Assembly (NCBI GenBank): GCA_026770585.1
Contig: MU648486.1
Coordinates: 1-12,080 of the forward strand
DNA: 12,080 nt
Origin: Baffinella frigidus
Taxonomy: Eukaryota > Cryptophyceae > Cryptomonadales > Baffinellaceae
Direction of reading: 5' to 3'
In this document: positions 7,198 through 12,080 of the stretch, in pieces
How positions within the stretch are numbered: position 1 is the first letter of the stretch
Layout: every line of letters begins with the position of its first letter
Translations under genes and position numbers: made by a program
Notes under the pieces: model-generated
The model's database searches: none
What the model saw: only the letters and a program-made list of their open reading frames with translations
What the model was told of the DNA's origin: nothing

Positions 7198-8220
7198 CTA
7201 TTTGCTGCGTGTGATACACTGGGTCTGAGCAAGAAGTGCGAGATTACGGGCGTGCACACCCCGCATGTTGTATTTGATGACGTTCTCGGCTTCTGTCACA
7301 ACCTTGGCCCGTATGTTGAAGAATGTCGGGAGATGCTGTTCCAGCGGAAGAAGGCGCTTGAGCTGTGGTATGCGGGGGAGTACGGTAATATTGTCGATGG
7401 TGACACCAGTACGCATCATGTAGAGCATTCCGACAACAACCCCACCCTGTTTCACACACGAAGGGACATTGGTGCAATGCATCCGCATAAACGTGATGAG
7501 CCTTGATATAGAGAGCGCAGCAAGTTTTATGCATGCGTGCCGTTCGTGGAGGGAAACTGAAATAGATGGCGGTGGGATGCGATGCCCAAAGAGTGATCGG
7601 TGCAGGTATGCATCTATGTCACATAGGTTTGGGACGCGTTTCATCACGCGGTACTGTCGCATGCGGCGCATACAGAGTGTACGAAGTTTGGTAACCAGCT
7701 TGGTTGTTTCGGTATCAATGCTTGTCTGGGTCTTACTTGACGTGAGGATAGAGTCCAAGACACGTGTGATACTATCCACGTCAGTAGCCGTGTTATCCGA
7801 TGCCAGGAACGATGATTGCGACGATTCGGGACGGTGGTAATTTTCCGAATTTGGGGGGAAGTCGTTCACATGAACAAGGCGCTGACCAAGGAAGAGTCCA
7901 GTAACATCACATATGAGCCCGTCGTTTTCGACAATGGATGTGCACGTGTGTGAGTTACATACATGTAGATTACTGCAAACTTTACACGCTGCTTTATCGA
8001 CGTCGAACTTCTCCCAATGCTCATCACATTTGTGCCCAGAAAGGCCTACCGGTAAAAGGAACGGCCTGCGCATACAGACCCATGCCTTGTACTGGGCCCC
8101 GTTTTTCACATGTGCCAGTTGATATTGACACATGCTATCACTGCGTTCATGCACACCCACCCCCTTCAAAAAACTCTTCCCACATACCTCATCCGGCTGC
8201 ATGATGTGGATTAACCGCAT
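7198..8220 (-). CDS. Conserved large-DNA-virus-type protein with Cys/His cluster
   Basis: The protein has 340 residues from the first ATG (8220); the frame extends eight codons upstream only through a GTG. Residues 79-104 hold a dense cluster, C79-x2-C82-x3-H86-x-C88-x2-H91-x-C93...C104, followed by VTG, suggesting zinc binding. More cysteines stand at 31, 49 and 65. A serine/threonine-rich linker covers about 130-172. A basic helical stretch follows (about 178-196). Residues about 258-317 form a compact block with GMLYMMRTG, VLPRIP, LLP-x-E and AKVVTEAENVIK. That block resembles, from memory, an uncharacterised protein conserved in phycodnaviruses and other nucleocytoplasmic viruses; I cannot confirm this here. 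Function is unknown. It starts 45 nt after the 99-residue gene ends and shows no clear TATA box, so it may be co-transcribed with it. Confidence 0.72.
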   Translation of the reverse strand: MRLIHIMQPDEVCGKSFLKGVGVHERSDSMCQYQLAHVKNGAQYKAWVCMRRPFLLPVGLSGHKCDEHWEKFDVDKAACKVCSNLHVCNSHTCTSIVENDGLICDVTGLFLGQRLVHVNDFPPNSENYHRPESSQSSFLASDNTATDVDSITRVLDSILTSSKTQTSIDTETTKLVTKLRTLCMRRMRQYRVMKRVPNLCDIDAYLHRSLFGHRIPPPSISVSLHERHACIKLAALSISRLITFMRMHCTNVPSCVKQGGVVVGMLYMMRTGVTIDNITVLPRIPQLKRLLPLEQHLPTFFNIRAKVVTEAENVIKYNMRGVHARNLALLAQTQCITRSK

Positions 8221-8265
8221 ACATACAGGGTGGTGCTTGGACACCCAGGATGACTCGGTCGGGAT

Positions 8266-8565
8266 TTACTTGACGTTCGTCGAAAAGTCTTCGGGCCACC
8301 ACCAATTGTCGGGGTAGCGTGGTTCGCAATCCGTCAGAAGTTCCAGCAACTTATAAACCACTGGATCCGCATATGCGTCTACATAATTCCTCGCGATATA
8401 ATACCTCGTGATACCTATCCATACATCTGCAGGGTGGATGTTGTTATTGATGCCTTCATCTGCAACACTCTGAACTTCTGGAGGAAGATCGTCTCGCATC
8501 CTCCCATATTTCAACCATGGTATCAGCTTGTAATACCCATCTTTGTTAGGACCCACGCTGATCAT
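8266..8565 (-). CDS. Unrecognised 99-residue protein
   Basis: I do not recognise this protein. It starts with ATG 29 nt after a TATTTAA box, which supports it as a real gene. It is soluble and has no signal peptide or membrane segment. It is rich in Tyr, Trp and Asp, with GYYKLIPWLKYG near the start (10-21) and YPDNWWWPEDF near the end (84-94). It has only one cysteine. The composition is that of a small folded domain rather than a spurious frame. The promoter region is a five-unit 28-bp array. Confidence 0.65.
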   Translation of the reverse strand: MISVGPNKDGYYKLIPWLKYGRMRDDLPPEVQSVADEGINNNIHPADVWIGITRYYIARNYVDAYADPVVYKLLELLTDCEPRYPDNWWWPEDFSTNVK

Positions 8566-8590
8566 ATTTCATCTCAGCTGCACAACAATT

Positions 8591-8730
8591 TGGTTAAATA
8601 CGAGGCCCTTACATAAACTGGTTAAATACGAGCCCCTTACATCAACTGGTTAAATACGAGTCCCTTACATAAACTGGTTAAATACGAGTCCCTTACATAA
8701 ACTGGTTAAATACGAGTCCCTTACATGAAA
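8591..8730 (-). repeat. 28-bp tandem array carrying repeated TATA boxes
   Basis: Five 28-bp units begin tggttaaatacgag and continue [gct]cccttacat. Units lie at 8591, 8619, 8647, 8675 and 8703. The central three are nearly identical. Read on the minus strand, each contains TATTTAA. The array occupies the gap between the 3' end of the 319-residue gene and the 5' end of the 99-residue gene. Confidence 0.9.
8594..8600 (-). promoter_or_regulatory. TATTTAA box of the 99-residue gene, in the first repeat unit
   Basis: The box in the promoter-proximal repeat unit ends 29 nt before the ATG at 8565, the same spacing as at other genes in the window. Four further copies lie upstream at 28-bp steps. Confidence 0.6.
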
Positions 8731-8755
8731 CAAACGAGAGTCATAACCATAGCTC

Positions 8756-9715
8756 CTACGCGGCAATATTCAGGAGGTTCGCCTGGCCCATATGTTCAAT
8801 GTGAGAAAGAACCGACGCGGAGACATGCGAAACTGCATGTGCAAACCGATCGCACATGTTCTGCACGTACAGAGTGTCACCCTGTAGCTTCTCGCAGAGA
8901 CACTGGATATTCTGCTCCTCGTCGCCGTTGTGTTTCTGCAACCATTGCATCGTGAAGTATTTCACACACAGATCGATTCTCGCAATGAACCACAGCATAC
9001 AAAAGAACTTGAAGAATTTCCGATGCACGTGGCAAGCATCTCCCTTGCTCGACCGACCCAGCTGTGTAGTGTTCTCAGTGCGCATACCCGTCAGCGCACA
9101 TATACACCAGCCATGGGTTGAGATTGTTGGCGGGTTCAAGTCGTTGATGACGCGTTGGCATAGCTTATGCAGCTTCACACACGACGCCGTGTACTGCAAC
9201 CGATTCACAAGCAAGAGTGTCGCTCGCACGTAACGGGAAACATACTGCGTGTCGTTATACAACGTAGTAGCCCAGTTCTCGCCGTTGTTCTTGTTCTTCA
9301 AAACGAATCGCCTGTAACCACCACTGCCGATCACATCATATGCCTTGAATAGAACGAAATTGCGCAAGCGATCGATCGAGAGAGGGGCCGGGGTGTCGAC
9401 AGAGACAACAGACCGGGATGGTCCAGCGGACTCTGCACCAACGGAAGAGTCGGGGACGGTTGCACATGATACAGAACCAGTTTTATCATTTTCGACCGGG
9501 TCTCGTTTGGCTCCCACCACGGAGCGTTTCCGTTTCACTCCTGCATTTTCGGTGCCAGTACCCTTCTTCCGTTTCACGTCAACATCAACCGTTTCAGACA
9601 TACCACACCCCATCCCTACATTTTCCGTACCAGTACACTTCTTCCGTTTCACGCCAACATCAACAGTTTCAGACATAGCACAACTCCCCCCCACGTTTTC
9701 TGTACCAGTGCCCAT
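8756..9715 (-). CDS. Protein with repeated nuclear-localisation signals and Cys/His domain
   Basis: The protein has 319 residues. The N-terminus has two 25-residue units ([GC]TGTENVG...MSETVDV[GD]VKRKK) and a shortened third, so KRKK, KRKK and KRKR occur at 23-26, 48-51 and 61-64, each a classical monopartite nuclear signal. Residues about 65-112 are low-complexity (Ser, Pro, Asp). A folded domain follows (about 113-319), predicted mostly helical, with GWCICALTG (202-210), C228-H-x-H231 and RKFFKFFCMLWFIARIDLCVKYF (from 232); the Cys/His residues could bind a metal. I do not recognise the family. The signals suggest action in the nucleus, perhaps on DNA or transcription. No TATA-like box is seen at the usual spacing. 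An internal Met at residue 14 is an alternative start. Confidence 0.72.
   Translation of the reverse strand: MGTGTENVGGSCAMSETVDVGVKRKKCTGTENVGMGCGMSETVDVDVKRKKGTGTENAGVKRKRSVVGAKRDPVENDKTGSVSCATVPDSSVGAESAGPSRSVVSVDTPAPLSIDRLRNFVLFKAYDVIGSGGYRRFVLKNKNNGENWATTLYNDTQYVSRYVRATLLLVNRLQYTASCVKLHKLCQRVINDLNPPTISTHGWCICALTGMRTENTTQLGRSSKGDACHVHRKFFKFFCMLWFIARIDLCVKYFTMQWLQKHNGDEEQNIQCLCEKLQGDTLYVQNMCDRFAHAVSHVSASVLSHIEHMGQANLLNIAA
9524..9712 (-). repeat. 75-bp coding repeats encoding nuclear-signal units
   Basis: Two 75-bp units and a third with an internal deletion encode the repeated TGTENVG...VKRK[KR] segments of the 319-residue protein. The deletion in unit 3 removes the MSETVDV part but keeps the frame and the basic cluster. 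Confidence 0.8.
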
Positions 9716-9781
9716 TCGATTACCGGATACAACAAGATATCGAGACTAGCCTGGCATACGTGAGCCATGTTGATCTTTTTT

Positions 9782-9787
9782 TTTATT
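9782..9787 (-). terminator. Possible poly(A) signal for the 323-residue gene
   Basis: TTTATT next to a nine-T run reads AATAAAAAAAAA on the minus strand. It lies about 216 nt past the stop at 10003, beyond the 27-bp repeat array. It could instead be an A/T-rich promoter element for the 319-residue gene. Confidence 0.3.
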
Positions 9788-9837
9788 AGGAATGAAACGC
9801 TCAACAAGCCACACCACTCCTCCCGAAACACGCTCTA

Positions 9838-9956
9838 CATCTGGTTGACTACGAACATGCGCTGCATCTGGTTGACTACGAACATGCGCTGCATCTGGTT
9901 GACTACGAACATGCGCTGCATCTGGTTGACTACGAACATGCGCTGCATCTGGTTGA
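9838..9956. repeat. 27-bp tandem array, 4.4 copies
   Basis: Units catctggttgactacgaaca plus tgcgctg start at 9838, 9865, 9892 and 9919, with an 11-nt partial at 9946. The four full copies are identical. The array fills much of the gap between the 323- and 319-residue genes. The core ctggtt-nnn-tacga is shared with the 28-bp array at 8591-8730. Short frames through it on both strands are products of the repeat. Confidence 0.92.
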
Positions 9957-10002
9957 AGCACCTGCCAATCGGGTTACCACTCGAAAGTGTGACTACACTC
10001 TC

Positions 10003-10974
10003 CTAACGAAGCACAAGTGTGTAAACTCCATACAGGCCAACCAAAAAAGCAACCATCGCCAAAGGTAGCTGAACAAATCCATACACCTGCTCCATAGAAG
10101 GCATATGCTGAATCAAGAACATCAGCGAGGCCGGCAACGACACACACCCAAGCCAGTGAAGTTGGATCCCGAAATTCACTGAAAGCCAGGTCAAAAAGCC
10201 CATTGACATAAGCGACACCACCACCACCTTGATACATGAAGTGATAGCATCGGAGGAACCCCGCCTCTCCTCGATAGCGGTCGCACGGTTGAAGACCGCA
10301 TGCGCGCATATCTGCATATGATCCTGAAGCAGAGAGCGTTCATCTGCCCCAATATTGTTGAGTCCCGCGGAATATACCACGCCGGCTTCAATCGCGCGAT
10401 CATAATTCTTCGTCAGGAAAGGACCGGACATGACACCTGATTTGATCATGTCGATGACCACACTGTTTCTGAAGCGGGCATATGGTTTCTTGTCCATGTT
10501 TTTACATACTGCGGCCTGAAAAGCACCGTCATACATCACACTGTCATCATGTACCACAACAGCGTTCGAAACATTGTGGAAGACGCGTCGCATAAGCTTT
10601 AAAGCCTCCGCGTCCACACCGTCGTCACACGCTGACATCTTCTTCATCCCCGATACATACTTGATAGGATCACTGAAGGTCCTGCACTGCGTCAGTATGT
10701 CCTTGAAGTCAAAACTCGTCTCAATATGGGGAACATAGTTGGCATGGACACCCTTGTTTTGCAGACTCGCTTTCAGTGTTAGCAGGGTTTTCCGGTATTT
10801 ATCCGCGGTGATGACATCACCCTCAGCAAAAGACTGATCGGCTGTAGAGGGGACCTTGTCTACAGGGGATAGACTACTATAGATAACGTAGGGGATGAAA
10901 AAGGCCATAGCGAGAAAGAACAAAGTAAGACTTTGTCTGAAGGCGACATCCGGGTGACATTGCCGCGCCGCCAT
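10003..10974 (-). CDS. Multi-pass membrane protein with a cysteine-containing domain
   Basis: The protein has 323 residues and an unrecognised family. A short N-terminal segment (1-14) precedes a membrane helix at about 16-35 (LTLFFLAMAFFIPYVIYSSL). Residues 36-244 form one soluble domain, predicted mainly helical, with four cysteines (97, 116, 157, 223) able to form two disulfides. Three more helices lie at about 245-267, 272-289 and 299-321, leaving a tail of only two residues. This layout, one N-terminal anchor, a folded domain and a C-terminal helical bundle, suits a virion inner-membrane or host-endomembrane protein. With the scramblase-like and cysteine-rich genes it makes three membrane proteins in this segment. 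The function is not known. Confidence 0.75.
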   Translation of the reverse strand: MAARQCHPDVAFRQSLTLFFLAMAFFIPYVIYSSLSPVDKVPSTADQSFAEGDVITADKYRKTLLTLKASLQNKGVHANYVPHIETSFDFKDILTQCRTFSDPIKYVSGMKKMSACDDGVDAEALKLMRRVFHNVSNAVVVHDDSVMYDGAFQAAVCKNMDKKPYARFRNSVVIDMIKSGVMSGPFLTKNYDRAIEAGVVYSAGLNNIGADERSLLQDHMQICAHAVFNRATAIEERRGSSDAITSCIKVVVVSLMSMGFLTWLSVNFGIQLHWLGCVSLPASLMFLIQHMPSMEQVYGFVQLPLAMVAFLVGLYGVYTLVLR

Positions 10975-11028
10975 TATCGATGCTACTCAATACAGAGTAC
11001 GGCGACAACTTGAATACATCGAACATTC

Positions 11029-11036
11029 TTTAAATA
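11029..11036 (-). promoter_or_regulatory. TATTTAAA box upstream of the 323-residue gene
   Basis: The minus strand reads gatatttaaag, ending 55-56 nt before the ATG at 10974, longer than at neighbouring genes. A weaker TATTCAAG (11009-11016) lies 35 nt away. The box overlaps the stop codon of the coding-like extension described at 11030-11254. Confidence 0.4.
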
Positions 11037-11254
11037 TCAATTACATTTATAACAACCGGGACAAGCGAATCAACGTTGAAAACACGAAACACTCCAGCCT
11101 TGATGAATTGAGCCAGTAACGCTTGTATGAAAAACGAAACACTCTCAAAACGGGGGTCCACTTTCGGAGCGAAAGCCTTGATGAATTGAGCCAGTAACGC
11201 TTGTACTTCCGAGAAAGAGGGAACAACCCCAACGAATGATGCGAGTTCATCGGT
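11030..11254 (-). pseudogene. Coding-like open frame without start, next to the 188-residue gene
   Basis: A 74-codon open frame follows a TAA at 11255-11257 and lies in a different frame from the 188-residue gene, whose stop is at 11247-11249. It has no ATG. It reads like real protein, with QALLAQFIKA occurring twice, 26 residues apart. It could be the displaced C-terminal part of the 188-residue gene after an indel, or a fragment of another gene. Confidence 0.35.
11096..11205. repeat. Two 32-bp direct repeats, 78 bp apart
   Basis: Identical copies beginning agccttgatgaattgagcca occur at 11096-11127 and 11174-11205. A second shared element, acgaaacactc, lies on the low-coordinate side of each. 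The second copy of the composite lacks about 28 bp found in the first. The 78-bp offset is a multiple of three. Confidence 0.85.
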
Positions 11255-11813
11255 TTATCGGACGAACCAGGGCGTGACCTATAGGTGGTTTGCCAGAGAG
11301 ATGTACGGGTAACGCGTGTAGCACTTGCATACGACTGATCTTGAACACCTTCCGTATCTGTTCATCGTCCATGTTTTCAACATATGCACGGTCAAGCCCC
11401 AGATTTATCCACGAACTTAATGGATACCCAAACATACACATGAGGCCCGGGTCCATCCCCATATGGGTAAGCTCGGGGAGACTCAACCCAAGTTGATTCA
11501 TCTGGGTTGACGACCACTGCTTAGAGATGATATCAGAGAGACCCGCCATGAGGTCCCGGCAAGGGTGCACAGGCCACAGTGTCATCTCATGAACGTCGTC
11601 GATCGTGATGCCACCGTGACTCACCCACGCAGAACCGTCCGGCTGTAGAGTATGCAACTGTTTGGGTGTCAGGCCTATCGCACGCAGAGAGCGGAACGTC
11701 GTAACAGCAGAACACTGAACATCGTCCCAAGAGAGGTATGGCTTCAGATTCCACCACCCAAACAAACGAACTATCTGGGTTGGTTCCAGAGAGATGATGC
11801 GCGAAGTTTGCAT
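11247..11813 (-). CDS. 188-residue protein with helical Leu-Gly repeats
   Basis: I do not recognise this protein. A stop two codons before the ATG at 11813 fixes that end of the frame, and an AATTTAAG box ends 29 nt upstream. Residues 42-56 (SLRAIGLTPKQLHTL), 104-125 (QMNQLGLSLPELTHMGMDPG, then LM) and 135-148 (WINLGLDRAYVENM) share an L-x-x-[LMI]-G-[LM]-x(4)-[LV] pattern, so the chain is probably a small helical repeat fold suited to protein binding. It has two or three cysteines and no signal peptide or membrane helix. The end (ALVRPINR) is abrupt, and a coding-like frame continues beyond it out of phase, so the protein may be truncated. Confidence 0.65.
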   Translation of the reverse strand: MQTSRIISLEPTQIVRLFGWWNLKPYLSWDDVQCSAVTTFRSLRAIGLTPKQLHTLQPDGSAWVSHGGITIDDVHEMTLWPVHPCRDLMAGLSDIISKQWSSTQMNQLGLSLPELTHMGMDPGLMCMFGYPLSSWINLGLDRAYVENMDDEQIRKVFKISRMQVLHALPVHLSGKPPIGHALVRPINR

Positions 11814-11841
11814 ATTTCAACATGGCCGACATTATACACGC

Positions 11842-11849
11842 CTTAAATT
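11842..11849 (-). promoter_or_regulatory. TATA-like box AATTTAAG of the 188-residue gene
   Basis: The minus strand reads gaatttaagg, ending 29 nt before the ATG at 11813, matching the spacing at three other genes. Confidence 0.45.
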
Positions 11850-11949
11850 CACATGGCACACGGTAGAGAAGATACACGTACCCCAACCCGTTCTGGCGGG
11901 TCTTGGCATGGAAATCTTACCCCCATGGAAATCGGAGACACAAACACAA

Positions 11950-11969
11950 TTGACTTTTGCAAAAGTCAA
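11950..11969. promoter_or_regulatory. Perfect 20-bp palindrome
   Basis: TTGACTTTTGCAAAAGTCAA is a perfect inverted repeat without a spacer. Its TGAC-n-TTTGCAA half recurs in each unit of the 28-bp array that starts 7 bp away. It could bind a dimeric protein; no function is shown. Confidence 0.6.
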
Positions 11970-11975
11970 AATAGT

Positions 11976-12080
11976 TGACATTTGCAATGGCGCACAAACA
12001 TAATGACATTTGCAATGGCGCACAAACATAATGACATTTGCAATGGCGCACAAACATAATGACATTTGTAATGGCGCACA
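11976..12080. repeat. 28-bp tandem array running off the right edge
   Basis: Units tgacatttgcaatggcgcac plus aaacataa start at 11976, 12004, 12032 and 12060; the last is cut by the window edge and has one change (gca to gta). The array is not a multiple of three and open frames through it are not convincing. No gene is seen from 11850 to the end. Confidence 0.92.

Noticed and set aside
7159-7506. Plus-strand frame of 115 codons
   Set aside because: It begins with GTG and runs antisense to the conserved C-terminal block of the minus-strand 340-residue gene, whose sequence is clearly constrained.
8221-8244. GTG start extending the 340-residue gene by eight residues
   Set aside because: Eukaryotic-type viral genes normally start with ATG, and an ATG is available at 8220.
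9746-9961. Minus-strand frame with SQPDAAHVR repeats and a matching plus-strand frame
   Set aside because: Both arise because the 27-bp repeat is a multiple of three and free of stops; neither has a promoter or any non-repeat domain.
11047-11250. Minus-strand 67-codon frame with YKRYWLNSSRL repeats
   Set aside because: It overlaps another frame over the same repeats that reads more like a natural protein, and shows no promoter at the usual spacing.
11832-12065. Minus-strand 77-codon frame at the right end
   Set aside because: It reads through the 28-bp array in changing frames and has no recognisable composition.
8591-12080. Arrays of 27-28 bp as CRISPR
   Set aside because: The units are directly joined with no unique spacers, and no cas-type genes are near.
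1-12080. tRNA, rRNA or insertion sequences
   Set aside because: No cloverleaf, rRNA core or transposase with terminal inverted repeats was seen on either strand by eye.

Overview
The window looks like part of a large nuclear eukaryotic DNA virus, or an integrated copy of one, most plausibly a phaeovirus-like virus of a brown alga or another stramenopile. The evidence is indirect. Genes are short, intronless and closely packed. Several start codons sit about 29-30 nt after a TATA-like box (TATTTAA, TATATAAA or AATTTAAG), and AATAAA poly(A) signals or a hairpin follow several genes. No Shine-Dalgarno pattern is visible. One protein carries repeated KRKK/KRKR nuclear-localisation signals. The surface-type cysteine-rich modules are of the ephrin-receptor-like (GCC2/GCC3) kind that is common in stramenopiles. 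No hallmark gene (polymerase, capsid, packaging ATPase) is present, so the assignment is an inference.

Left half, plus strand (1-5954). A 5'-truncated CDS with a RecB/Cas4-like PD-(D/E)XK nuclease signature runs into the window behind a 27-bp in-frame repeat. Two tandem paralogues follow: a 266-residue secreted cysteine-rich protein and a 1398-residue type I membrane protein. The larger has about 19 cysteine-rich modules, a juxtamembrane domain, a proline-rich stalk, one membrane helix and a short basic tail. A 39-bp duplication straddles its stop codon. Facing poly(A) signals at 5976-5981 (+) and 6035-6040 (-) separate the two halves.

Right half, minus strand (6085-11813). In order of coordinate: a phospholipid-scramblase-like protein, a 340-residue cysteine/histidine protein with a conserved C-terminal block, an unrecognised 99-residue protein, a 319-residue protein with N-terminal nuclear-signal repeats, a 323-residue multi-pass membrane protein, and a 188-residue helical-repeat protein. 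An out-of-frame coding-like extension follows the last one.

Minisatellites with 27-28 bp periods occur at 1-108, 8591-8730, 9838-9956 and 11976-12080. In the 8591-8730 array every unit carries a TATTTAA box, and the unit nearest the 99-residue gene places that box 29 nt from its ATG.

How the genes may work together is inference only. A nuclease and a nuclear-signal protein fit DNA processing in the nucleus. The long cysteine-rich surface protein, the scramblase-like protein and the multi-pass protein all point to membranes, so this segment may be rich in envelope or host-membrane remodelling functions. The scramblase-like gene is the most striking item.
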